Shown here in pieces: positions 6,184 through 13,688 of a DNA stretch of 13,688 nt. The position numbers were made by a program, and so were the translations under genes. A model generated the notes under the pieces. The model had not been told where the DNA came from, did no database searches, and was given only the letters and a program-made list of their open reading frames with translations. The stretch's first letter is position 1; the number at the start of each line of letters is the position of its first letter. Source of the DNA: Actinomycetota bacterium (GTDB lineage Bacteria > Actinomycetota > CADDZG01 > WHSQ01); contig JADDQX010000005.1 in NCBI GenBank assembly GCA_016781115.1, positions 19,420 to 33,107 of the forward strand. The letters are read 5' to 3'.

Positions 6184-7713
6184 GTGGAGCCCGTGAAGGT
6201 CTTCCTCGTGGGCGCAGGGCCGGGCGACCCGGGGTTGATCACGCGCCGTGGCCTGGAGCTGATCCGGTCGTGTGACGTCTTGTTGTACGACCGCCTGGTC
6301 GCAGCCGCGTTGGTGGCCGAGGCCCCCGAGGGGGCCGAGGTGATCTTCGTCGGCAAGACGCCCGGCGCGACTTCCATGCCGCAGGCGGCGATCGATCGGC
6401 TCATCGTCGAAAAGGCCCGCGCCGACAAGCTCGTCGTGCGGCTGAAAGGCGGCGATCCTTTCGTCTTCGGGCGCGGCGCCGACGAGGCACAGGCGCTGGC
6501 AGCCGCAGGGGTGGCGTTCGAGATCGTTCCCGGAGTCAGTGCTGCTACGGCCGTACCCGCCTGCGCCGGCATCCCGGTCACGCATGGCGGCGTCTCGGCC
6601 TCCTTCGCGGTGGTTAGCGCGCACGAGGGGTCGTTTCGGCCGGGAGCAGCAGAGAGATTCGCCAACGTCGCCGCGGGCGCGGAGACACTCGTTCTGTTGA
6701 TGGGAGCCTCATCGTTGGAAGCCACCATGGATCGTTTGATCGCGTCCGGCCGCTCGCCGGAAGAGCCGGTTGCGATGGTCGAGCGCGGCACCACGCCGCA
6801 TCAACGAACGATCGTGGCCACGGTCGGGACCGCCGCGGACGCAGCGCGGCGCGAACACCTCGAAGCTCCCGTCACGACGGTGGTCGGACGCGTTGTGCAG
6901 ATGCGCGACGCACTCGCCTGGTTCGAACAGCGTCCTCTGTTCGGGCGCCGGATCGTGGTGACGCGGGCGCGCTCTCAGGCGGGTCCGTTGATCTCGGCGC
7001 TCGAGGAACTGGGGGCCGAGGTGATCGCTTTTCCGACGATCGAGATCCAGGACCCTGGATCGTTAGAAGCCCTCGATGGCGCGATCGACCGGCTCGCCGC
7101 AGGCGGCTACGACTGGGTCCTGTTCGCAAGCGTCAACGCGGTCGACCGCTTCTTCTCTCGCCTATACCCGACGCGGGATGTCCGCGCCTTCGGCAGGGCG
7201 CAGGTCGCCGCGGTAGGACCGAGGACGGCTGAGCGGTTGCACGGTCGCGGGATCCGGGCGGACGCGATCCCACCGGTCTTCACGGCGGCGGCGATGGCCG
7301 AGGCGTTGGGCGCGGGGCCGGGACGCATCCTTCTTCCTCGCCCCCAGGAGGCGCCTACCGAGGTCGTGGAGGTGTTGCGCGAGCGCGGGTGGGAGATCGA
7401 CCAGGTGGTGGCGTATCGAACGCAGGCCGCGTCTCCCGCTCCCGAGCTCGTGGAGGTGATCGGTGCCGGGGGGTTCGACGGCATCCTCTTCACCAGCGCC
7501 TCTACCGTGAACAACTTCGTGCGGATCTTCGGCTCGCCCCCCGACGTGGTCGCCGAAGGAACCGGGCGCGGCTGCGTCGCCTGCATCGGTCCCGCCACCG
7601 CCGCCGCGGCCACCGCTGCCGGACTGCGGGTCGATGTCGTGCCCGTGGAGCACACGACGACCGCTCTCGTGCAGGGGGTCGTCGACTTCTACGCCCGTAC
7701 ACTTGGGACATGA
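6184..7713 (+). CDS. hemD: Fused uroporphyrinogen-III C-methyltransferase / uroporphyrinogen-III synthase (CobA-HemD)
   Basis: This is a bifunctional enzyme of 509 aa. Residues 1-245 are a SUMT/CobA S-adenosylmethionine methyltransferase (precorrin-2 formation, for siroheme and cobalamin), with FLVGAGPGDPGLIT (7-20), LLYDRLV, VRLKGGDPFVFGRG (85-98), VPGVSAA (115-121) and GIPVTHGG (129-136). Residues 252-509 are HemD, which closes and inverts ring D of hydroxymethylbilane: GRRIVVTRA (254-262), LEELGAEVIAFPTIEI, WVLFASVNAV (311-320), VAAVGPRTAE and FDGILFTSASTVNNF. Start GTG 6184 follows GGAG by ten bases; the open frame upstream is a shadow of hemC. The canonical THR-G of SUMT reads THGG here. 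The stop overlaps a small ORF by ATGA. The same fusion is common in actinobacterial and Firmicute heme operons. Confidence 0.95.
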   Translation: MEPVKVFLVGAGPGDPGLITRRGLELIRSCDVLLYDRLVAAALVAEAPEGAEVIFVGKTPGATSMPQAAIDRLIVEKARADKLVVRLKGGDPFVFGRGADEAQALAAAGVAFEIVPGVSAATAVPACAGIPVTHGGVSASFAVVSAHEGSFRPGAAERFANVAAGAETLVLLMGASSLEATMDRLIASGRSPEEPVAMVERGTTPHQRTIVATVGTAADAARREHLEAPVTTVVGRVVQMRDALAWFEQRPLFGRRIVVTRARSQAGPLISALEELGAEVIAFPTIEIQDPGSLEALDGAIDRLAAGGYDWVLFASVNAVDRFFSRLYPTRDVRAFGRAQVAAVGPRTAERLHGRGIRADAIPPVFTAAAMAEALGAGPGRILLPRPQEAPTEVVEVLRERGWEIDQVVAYRTQAASPAPELVEVIGAGGFDGILFTSASTVNNFVRIFGSPPDVVAEGTGRGCVACIGPATAAAATAAGLRVDVVPVEHTTTALVQGVVDFYARTLGT

Positions 7714-7772
7714 AGCGGAACGCGGCCTTCCTCATCGACAACGCCGATAACCGTCTCGGCGACCGCCCCTGA
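7710..7772 (+). CDS. 20-codon small ORF bridging hemD and hemB (possible coupling peptide)
   Basis: The ATG overlaps the cobA/hemD stop as ATGA. The frame runs 20 codons (beginning MKRNAAFLIDN, ending GDRP) and stops one base before the hemB GTG at 7774. It thus fills exactly the only gap in this part of the operon, where ribosomes could pass from hemD to hemB through it. No strong Shine-Dalgarno is visible; ACTTGGGA lies just before the ATG, giving GGGA only two bases away. No family is recognisable at this length. It may be a translational-coupling cistron, a functional micropeptide, or chance. Confidence 0.35.
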   Translation: MKRNAAFLIDNADNRLGDRP

Positions 7773-7773
7773 C

Positions 7774-8738
<965 letters not shown>

Positions 8739-8751
<13 letters not shown>

Positions 8752-10043
8752 CTCCCCGCACCACCACCCGCTCCGACAAGCTCCTGGCCGCTGCCTTGGA
8801 CCTCATGCCGGGAGGGGTGAACTCGCCCGTCCGGTCGTTCTCTTCGGTGGAGAGCCAGCCGTTCTTCGTCGAGAGTGCCTCCGGCGCCACGATCACCGAC
8901 GTCGACGGCAACAGCTACATCGACCTCGTGCAGTCGTGGGGCGCATTGCTGTTCGGACACGCGCACCCCGCGATCGTGACGGCGGTGAGTGAGGCCGCCG
9001 CCAAGGGAACCTCCTTCGGCACGCCGGCCGAGCTCGAGGTCGAGCTCGCACGGCTCGTGCTGAGCCTCGTCCCGAACGTGGACAGGATCCGGTTCGTCTC
9101 GTCGGGGACGGAGGCCGCGATGACCGCCGTCCGGCTCGCCCGCGGGGCGACCCGCCGGAACAAGATCTTGAAGTTCGCGGGCTGCTATCACGGCCACTCC
9201 GATCCGCTGCTGGTGGACGCGGGATCCGGAGTTGCGACGCTTGGCATCCCCGGCACCCCCGGCGTCACGGAGGCCACTGCCGCCGACACGGTCGTCGTTC
9301 CGTACAACAACCTCGACGAGGTGGACGAGGCGCTGGAGCGGCACGCGGAGGACGTCGCCGCGATCTTGGTCGAGCCGGTGGCGGCGAACATGGGTCTCGT
9401 GCTGCCGCACGATGGATACCTGCACGGCTTGCGCAAGCGGGCGGATGCAGCCGGCGCGTTGCTCGTGTTCGACGAGGTGATCACGGGTTTCCGCTTGGGT
9501 CCGGGCGGCGCGCAGGAGCGATATGGGGTCGCCGCCGACCTCGTGCTCCTGGGCAAGATCATCGGAGGAGGACTCCCGGTCGGGGCCGTCGCCGGACCCG
9601 CGGAGTTGATGGACCAGCTCGCTCCGAGTGGACCGATCTATCAGGCGGGCACGTTGTCTGGGAACCCGGTCGCGATGGCGGCAGGGATCGCCGCGATGAC
9701 TCTGATCGGCTCAGACCCCGGCGTGTACGGCCGGATCCAGGAGACGGCGAGGTCTCTCGTGCGGGGTCTGGTGGATGCTGCCGACGTCGCCGAGGTGCCC
9801 ATGGTCGGCGCGGCGATCGGTGGCCTCGCCGGGTTCTTCTTCTCCAATGACGAGGTCGAAGATTACGAAGCGGCCAAGGCCTCTTTCGCGGACGCCCATG
9901 CCCGCTTCTTCCGCGGGATGCTCGCGCACGGGGTCTACCTGCCGCCCTCTCGCTTCGAAGCCTTGTTCCTATCTGCGGCGCATACCGAGGAGCACATCGA
10001 TCATGTGGTGGGGGTGGCGGCGCATGTCCTCACCTCCCGCTGA
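8739..10043 (+). CDS. hemL: Glutamate-1-semialdehyde 2,1-aminomutase
   Basis: HemL is a PLP-dependent class III aminotransferase that converts glutamate-1-semialdehyde (the HemA product) to 5-aminolevulinate. Features are MPGGVNSPVRSF (23-34), VSSGTEAAMTAVRLAR (120-135), KFAGCYHGHSD (145-155), VFDEVITGFR (243-252), the PLP-binding lysine in LGKIIGGGLPVGAVAG (Lys273) and QAGTLSGNPVAMAAG (302-316). The length of 434 aa matches the family. I chose the GTG at 8739: it follows GGAAA by eight bases and puts about 22 residues before the MPGG motif, as usual. The longer open frame upstream (to 8136) is a shadow of hemB. It overlaps hemB by 13 bases and the next small gene by 20. It is placed after hemB rather than next to hemA, although the two enzymes act in sequence. 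Confidence 0.97.
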
Positions 10044-10284
10044 ACGCCGGCGCCGGCCGTTCGAGCCGTGGCGCAAGGTGATGCTCGTGGGAGCGTTCAT
10101 CTTGCTGGGCAACGCCCTGGGTCAAGCGCTGATCGAGGGCGGGCTCCCCAGCTGGGGGCGCTTCATCTTGACCTTCCTCGGTTATGGGTTCCTCGCGGCC
10201 GGCTTCGGGGTGCGCATGCGCGCGCTGAAAGCCGAGAAGGAAGCGCGCGCGGCCGAGGAGGAAGAGGTGGAGCGGGAGAGCTAG
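10024..10284 (+). CDS. Small membrane protein of unknown function closing the heme operon
   Basis: I do not recognise the family. The 86-aa product has a proline/arginine-rich N-terminus (MSSPPAERRRRPFEPWRK), two hydrophobic segments (about 18-36 and 45-63) joined by a short glycine-rich turn (EGGLPSWGR), and a highly charged C-terminal helix rich in Ala, Lys and Glu (66-86), probably cytoplasmic. The ATG overlaps the end of hemL by 20 bases, the same junction style as the rest of the operon, so co-expression is very likely. Basic residues before the first segment predict both termini inside. A role in heme trafficking or in anchoring the pathway would fit its position but is only inference. 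Its stop is one base from the stop of the convergent minus-strand gene. Confidence 0.72.
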   Translation: MSSPPAERRRRPFEPWRKVMLVGAFILLGNALGQALIEGGLPSWGRFILTFLGYGFLAAGFGVRMRALKAEKEARAAEEEEVERES

Positions 10285-10285
10285 C

Positions 10286-10474
10286 TCAGTCGTCGCGACC
10301 GAGGATGAGCCACAGGATGAGGATCGTGAGGAGCAGCATCCCGGTCAGCGCGACGAACGCGATGCCGCCGTTGTTGGCCGGCTGCTCGCCACCCGCGTTG
10401 ATGCCACCCCGGCAGGCCGACATCGTCAGCGCCGCGAGCACTACAACGCTCCACAGCTTCTTGAGTTGAGACAT
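10286..10474 (-). CDS. Small lipoprotein-like single-pass membrane protein, last gene of the qcr operon
   Basis: This is an unrecognised 62-aa protein. Its N-terminus is a lipoprotein-like signal (MSQLKKLW, hydrophobic core, then MSAC as a near-match to a lipobox with Cys21). A short Gly/Asn-rich stretch (GGINAGGEQPANNGG) follows, then a strong transmembrane helix (about 38-58) ending in GRDD. GGAG lies nine bases upstream of the ATG, with AAGGAAG closer in. It follows the 223-aa gene by 22 bases and is the last gene of the bc-complex operon. The size and topology resemble small accessory subunits of respiratory complexes, but that is inference from context. If the lipobox is not used, it would be a two-helix protein. 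Confidence 0.68.
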   Translation of the reverse strand: MSQLKKLWSVVVLAALTMSACRGGINAGGEQPANNGGIAFVALTGMLLLTILILWLILGRDD

Positions 10475-10496
10475 CTTCCTTCGCTCCGTTCGTTTC

Positions 10497-11168
10497 CTAG
10501 GCGGGGACGGCTTCGCTGCGACGGGCGCGCTTCTCGGACCGGCTGAGGCCGACCAGGTGAAGGACCAGGAGGATCAGCGTTCCGAGGGTGATCATGCGCG
10601 CCTGCCCCAGCGGGTTCCCGGGGTCGTATTGCATGACGACGAGCACCTCGAAGGTCTGGTCGGTGTCGGACCCAAGCACCTCCAGCGTGGTGGCGCCGTA
10701 CTCGACGCCATCTTGTTCGAGAAGGACCGTCGCGCCCTCGTCGTCCACGACGTTGGCCGACTCGATGATCTGGGGAAGGCCCTCTATCTGCTCTTCTTCA
10801 GAGGCGGTGGTTATGTAGTCCTGAGCCGAGCTCTCGAGCTCCGCGATCCGCGCTAGCTCGACGTCGTCCTCGGTATCGGGGGCGCGCCACGGAGCGCCGG
10901 GATAAGCGGTCGCTTGGTTGAACTCGACCTGTGCCGCGTCCGTTCCGATGCCGATCGGATCCCACTCCGGGAGTTGGCCCACGGGCCCCAGCGGGTTGAC
11001 CGACCACACCAGGCCCATGATCAGCAGGAACGCCAAGGTGATCGACGCGGTGATGAAGTAGGCGAGACGCGCGCCCATGATCAGCATCAGCAGCAGGAAG
11101 GCGCTGCCATTGAAGATGATGATCGACGATACGAACGCGGCCATGCCTGTGACGAACGCGGTGTCCAT
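10497..11168 (-). CDS. Uncharacterised membrane protein with large extracytoplasmic loop, qcr operon
   Basis: I do not recognise this 223-aa protein. It has two N-terminal hydrophobic helices (about 8-30 and 35-56), a conspicuous WSVNPLGPVGQLPEWDPIGIG segment right after helix 2 (55-75), a long polar and acidic domain (about 76-185) and one C-terminal helix (about 192-208) followed by a basic tail (SRSEKRARRSE). The basic tail places the C-terminus inside. With three helices, the N-terminus and the polar domain would then be outside. The ATG follows GAGGAAGG by six bases and starts ten bases after the qcrC stop, so it belongs to the operon. Position suggests an accessory or assembly subunit of the bc complex or its supercomplex with oxidase; nothing in the sequence shows cofactors (no CxxCH, no cysteines). 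Confidence 0.78.
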   Translation of the reverse strand: MDTAFVTGMAAFVSSIIIFNGSAFLLLMLIMGARLAYFITASITLAFLLIMGLVWSVNPLGPVGQLPEWDPIGIGTDAAQVEFNQATAYPGAPWRAPDTEDDVELARIAELESSAQDYITTASEEEQIEGLPQIIESANVVDDEGATVLLEQDGVEYGATTLEVLGSDTDQTFEVLVVMQYDPGNPLGQARMITLGTLILLVLHLVGLSRSEKRARRSEAVPA

Positions 11169-11178
11169 CAGACCTTCC

Positions 11179-12258
11179 TCACAGCGTGCGCTCGTAGGCC
11201 ATCACGGCCTTGATCTGGGCATCCGTAAGCGGATACGGCGGCACCGGGATGCCCTGCGCCGGCGACTCCGCGAACTGCGGCATGAAGGCGAAGCGGCGCC
11301 CGTTGCGGATCGTGAACTCGTGCTCGCGTTCGCTGAGGTGCCTCACGTCGCCCTTCCATAGAGCCAGGCCCTGGTACCAGATCGGCGCCTCGACCATCTC
11401 GCCCTCGACCTCGATCTCCATCGTCCGGCTGCCTTCTCTGCCCTCACCCTGCGGCCCGTGACAGACGGCGCAGCGGGCCTCAAAGATCTCTTGACCGCAG
11501 GAGATCTGGTTGGTCGCGGTCGGCTTCTGGCACCCCTCCGAAAGCTCCGGCGGCCCCTGCTGGTTGCCCGGAAGGCTCCGGAGCCACGCGATCACGTCGT
11601 CCACCATCATCGAGGTCATCGACCCGCCGTACTCAACACCCCACGCGGGCATGTCGGTTCCCGGCCGCCCCCGTTCGATGGTGAACCTCACGACCTCTTC
11701 GTCCCAGCGGGTGAAGACGTTGTTCAAGGGCGGCGCCTGGTACGCGACGACCTGGTTCGTGATGGGGTCTTTGAAGGCCGGGTTCCCGATACCACCTGCG
11801 GCAACGTTCTCGTCGGGCGGCACGTGCAGTGTCCCCGGGCTCCCGTGGCAGTTGGCGCAACCTTGTCCCAGAGCGAGCGCCTTCTCCTCCGCCTTGAACG
11901 CGGCCGCCGGGATGTCTTCCTCGAGCTCGGGGGGACGGGCGAAGATCAGCTGCCCGCGCTCGAGCGATGCCTCGGCGAAGCGATGCTCGAAAGCCTCCTG
12001 GCGCTCCCTCTCGGGCAGCCAGTACACCGGGATGAAGACCGCCGTGGCGAGGGTCGCGACCAACCCGCCGACCATCACGCGTTGCAGGCGTGGGCCCTCG
12101 AGCTCTTCGTCCGGAGGCGCCGGCCGCATCGCCATCGGGATACCGAGCAACGCCGTCGGCTTGCGCGTCCGCCGCTGGCGCATGAGGAAGATCCCCCACA
12201 GGATCGCCGCCGGGACGAGGACGACGAACGCGATGGCTAGAACGGAGCCGGTTTCCAC
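11179..12258 (-). CDS. qcrC: Diheme cytochrome c subunit of menaquinol-cytochrome c reductase (QcrC-like)
   Basis: This is a membrane-anchored diheme cytochrome c that passes electrons from the Rieske/cytochrome b core to the terminal oxidase. There are two c-type heme sites, CANCH (134-138) and CAVCH (263-267), with candidate methionine sixth ligands in TDMPAWG (Met203) and FAFMPQFAE (Met326). Two further cysteines (243, 254) lie between the domains. Anchoring is N-terminal, with two helices (about 5-26 and 62-80) separated by a polar cytoplasmic-type stretch. The QcrC of mycobacteria and corynebacteria has instead one helix at each end, so this is a different topology. The GTG start at 12258 is preceded by GAGGAGAGG about ten bases upstream. 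The gene lies 24 bases after qcrA and ten bases before the 223-aa gene. Confidence 0.88.
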   Translation of the reverse strand: METGSVLAIAFVVLVPAAILWGIFLMRQRRTRKPTALLGIPMAMRPAPPDEELEGPRLQRVMVGGLVATLATAVFIPVYWLPERERQEAFEHRFAEASLERGQLIFARPPELEEDIPAAAFKAEEKALALGQGCANCHGSPGTLHVPPDENVAAGGIGNPAFKDPITNQVVAYQAPPLNNVFTRWDEEVVRFTIERGRPGTDMPAWGVEYGGSMTSMMVDDVIAWLRSLPGNQQGPPELSEGCQKPTATNQISCGQEIFEARCAVCHGPQGEGREGSRTMEIEVEGEMVEAPIWYQGLALWKGDVRHLSEREHEFTIRNGRRFAFMPQFAESPAQGIPVPPYPLTDAQIKAVMAYERTL

Positions 12259-12282
12259 CTAGGCTTAGCCTCTCCTCTTCTT

Positions 12283-13110
12283 CTATGTGGGGACGCAGAG
12301 CGGGCCCTTGGGCTCCGCGAACTGGTCCCACGTGCTGACGCCCCGCGGCGGCCCCTCTTGTGTGTCGCCGGTGTCCACCACGACCATGCCGTCTTCGATG
12401 GTGATGGGGAAGCGGTCCAGGCCCCGGGGCGCCGGCCCGCCGTAGTACTCGCCGGTGAGGCGGTACTTGGATCCGTGACACGGACACTCGAACAGCATCG
12501 AGGTCCCGCAGTGGGGCACGGAGCAACCGAGGTGGACGCACTTCCTGTAGAGCGCCTGCATCTTGGCCTCTGCGGCTCCCACCGCCAGATAGACCGGCAC
12601 GTCGCCCGGGTCGCCCTCGTAGTAGGTCAGCCAGAAGCGACCCTCCGGGACGAACAGCGGCTGGAAGTTCCCCTCTGGGCCGATCTGGCGCAGGAGGTCC
12701 TCGTGGCTCCCGACGGTGATCCTCGTCCCGAACCCTCCGGTCAGCTTCGGCCACAGGAACGACAGCGTGGCCATACCGAAGAACCCGAGGAAGGCGCTGA
12801 AGGACGCCGCCCAGGCTCGGTTCAGTAACTGGCGGCGCGATACCGCTAGTTGCTCGGGAGTCAGCGGCTTCAGCTTCTCCTTCGGCACCGTGTCAACCGT
12901 GACGTCTCCGCCGCCGGCGCCCGCACCCACCGCGGCCGTGCTTGGGACCACGGTGGCGCCCTTCGAATCGTGCGTACCCACCGGGTGCTCGCGGCTGGCC
13001 GCGCCGGTGGCGGCCTTGCGCTGGCGACGAACGGTCACGTTCACCATGAACAGCGCCCATGCCACGACGCTCACGGCGACGAGGATGAGAGCGATGGTCC
13101 CTGGGTTCAC
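12283..13110 (-). CDS. qcrA: Rieske iron-sulfur subunit of menaquinol-cytochrome c reductase
   Basis: The Rieske [2Fe-2S] protein accepts the first electron from quinol at the Qo site. The cluster motifs are complete: CVHLGC (ligands Cys191 and His193, disulfide Cys196) and CPCHGS (ligands Cys209 and His212, disulfide Cys211). The 275-aa chain has one helix at 5-25, a long low-complexity Gly/Ala/Val linker (28-80), then SRRQLLN (91-97), resembling a Tat motif, just before a second helix (about 100-122). This suggests that the folded domain is exported by Tat at the second helix, as described for actinobacterial Rieske proteins with multiple helices. The GTG start at 13110 has AGAGGAG five bases upstream. 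Extra cysteines 201 and 272 are unexplained. It lies 16 bases downstream of the qcrB stop. Confidence 0.94.
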   Translation of the reverse strand: MNPGTIALILVAVSVVAWALFMVNVTVRRQRKAATGAASREHPVGTHDSKGATVVPSTAAVGAGAGGGDVTVDTVPKEKLKPLTPEQLAVSRRQLLNRAWAASFSAFLGFFGMATLSFLWPKLTGGFGTRITVGSHEDLLRQIGPEGNFQPLFVPEGRFWLTYYEGDPGDVPVYLAVGAAEAKMQALYRKCVHLGCSVPHCGTSMLFECPCHGSKYRLTGEYYGGPAPRGLDRFPITIEDGMVVVDTGDTQEGPPRGVSTWDQFAEPKGPLCVPT

Positions 13111-13126
13111 TGGTCTCCTCTGATCT

Positions 13127-13688
13127 CTATAGCTCGAAGAAGATCGGCCCGGTCTCCCATGGATACACGAAGTTGAATCCGGGGCCGCGGAAGAACATGC
13201 CGATGGTGGTCAGGATCGCGAAGCTGATCACGAAGAAGGTGAAGATGACGATCGCGAGCTTGCGGTCGTCGGGGCGGGTTGACGGGTTCCGGTCGATGAA
13301 CGGCGTTGCGAACAACCCGATGATGATGACCGTCGGGATGGTCACACCGGCCGGCTGCGGGTGGAAGTAACGGAGCAGCTCCTGGAGCCCGAGGAAGTAC
13401 CACGGCGCTTTCGACGGGTTCGGCGTCTGGCTGAAGTTGGCGAGCTCGCGCAGCGGAGCGTCGACCGCGACCGAGAACAGCGTGATCATCGCCATCACGA
13501 CCAGCAGCGAGACGAACTCCGCCGCCATCAGGTGCGGCCATACGTTGACGCGGTCCATCGGCTGGCGCTCCACCTTCTGGATCGCCTCCGGCTTCACGAC
13601 CGCCAGCAGACGCTGTACTCGCTCGGGGACCGCGGCCCCGTTCCCGTTCCCCACGGCCTTCTTAGCGGGGGTGCCGGTGCCGGCGCGC
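13127..13688 (-). CDS. qcrB: Cytochrome b C-terminal (PetD/subunit IV-like) region of the bc complex, cut by window edge
   Basis: This is the C-terminal domain of cytochrome b, which completes the quinol-oxidising site. Counting from the GTG at 13654, there are three hydrophobic helices (about 42-64, 104-121, 132-154). The Qo-site motif sits in NPSKAPWYFLGLQELL, where the common PEWY reads APWY. The end, GFNFVYPWETGPIFFEL, follows the last helix. No heme-ligand histidines are expected in this half, and the N-terminal half with four histidines is not in the window. The frame has no stop up to the edge and continues upstream as a Gly/Thr/Lys/Ala linker (RAGTGTPAKKAV). No good ribosome site precedes GTG 13654. 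The gene is therefore either a full-length cytochrome b with a flexible linker or a PetD-like split subunit starting just outside. Confidence 0.85.
   Translation of the reverse strand, partial: RAGTGTPAKKAVGNGNGAAVPERVQRLLAVVKPEAIQKVERQPMDRVNVWPHLMAAEFVSLLVVMAMITLFSVAVDAPLRELANFSQTPNPSKAPWYFLGLQELLRYFHPQPAGVTIPTVIIIGLFATPFIDRNPSTRPDDRKLAIVIFTFFVISFAILTTIGMFFRGPGFNFVYPWETGPIFFEL

Noticed and set aside
5319..6794. Minus-strand open frame (491 codons) opposite hemC and cobA/hemD
   Set aside because: Antisense shadow with low-complexity Ala/Ser/Arg composition; both genes on the other strand are fully supported.
12261..12271. Palindrome AGGCTTAGCCT between qcrA and qcrC
   Set aside because: Only five-base arms, located between the ribosome site and start of qcrC; likely chance.

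Overview
The window is GC-rich and rich in GTG and TTG starts. It carries a Rex-type redox repressor in front of a heme operon, a fused uroporphyrinogen-III methyltransferase/synthase and a menaquinol-type cytochrome bc operon. This points to an aerobic or facultatively respiring Gram-positive-like bacterium, most probably an actinobacterium (Actinomycetota) of an uncultured or little-studied class. This placement is inferred from gene order and family types, not from a marker gene. I see no mobile elements, CRISPR arrays, tRNA or rRNA genes.

Layout. (1) Positions 1-1288, plus strand: the end of a cytochrome c maturation cluster, a membrane-anchored TlpA/ResA-like thioredoxin followed directly by CcdA. 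(2) Positions 1356-3022, minus strand: a two-gene unit for exported proteins, a six-repeat LVIVD-type beta-propeller and a small cysteine-containing secreted protein. (3) Positions 3023-3241: a divergent control region with a perfect Rex operator (3206-3223). (4) Positions 3242-10284, plus strand: a compact operon rex-hemA-hemC-cobA/hemD-(20-codon small ORF)-hemB-hemL-small membrane protein. Nearly all its junctions overlap or lie within a few bases. It encodes the C5 route from glutamyl-tRNA to uroporphyrinogen III, plus the first step towards siroheme and cobalamin. (5) Positions 10286-13688, minus strand and convergent with the heme operon (one base between stop codons): a cytochrome bc operon running qcrB (C-terminal half, cut by the window edge), Rieske qcrA, diheme qcrC, then two uncharacterised membrane proteins.

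How it works together. Glutamyl-tRNA is converted to tetrapyrrole by HemA, HemL, HemB, HemC and HemD. Rex would derepress its own operon when NADH/NAD+ rises. The CcdA/thioredoxin pair keeps apocytochrome CxxCH cysteines reduced for heme attachment, and the products are needed for the c- and b-type hemes of the bc complex. The locus is therefore a redox-sensed cytochrome assembly neighbourhood.

Most of the window is well-known biology. The less described parts are the two tail genes of the qcr operon, the 20-codon ORF squeezed between hemD and hemB, the 86-aa protein closing the heme operon, the LVIVD/secreted-protein pair facing the Rex operator, and some unusual residues in HemC and the methyltransferase domain.
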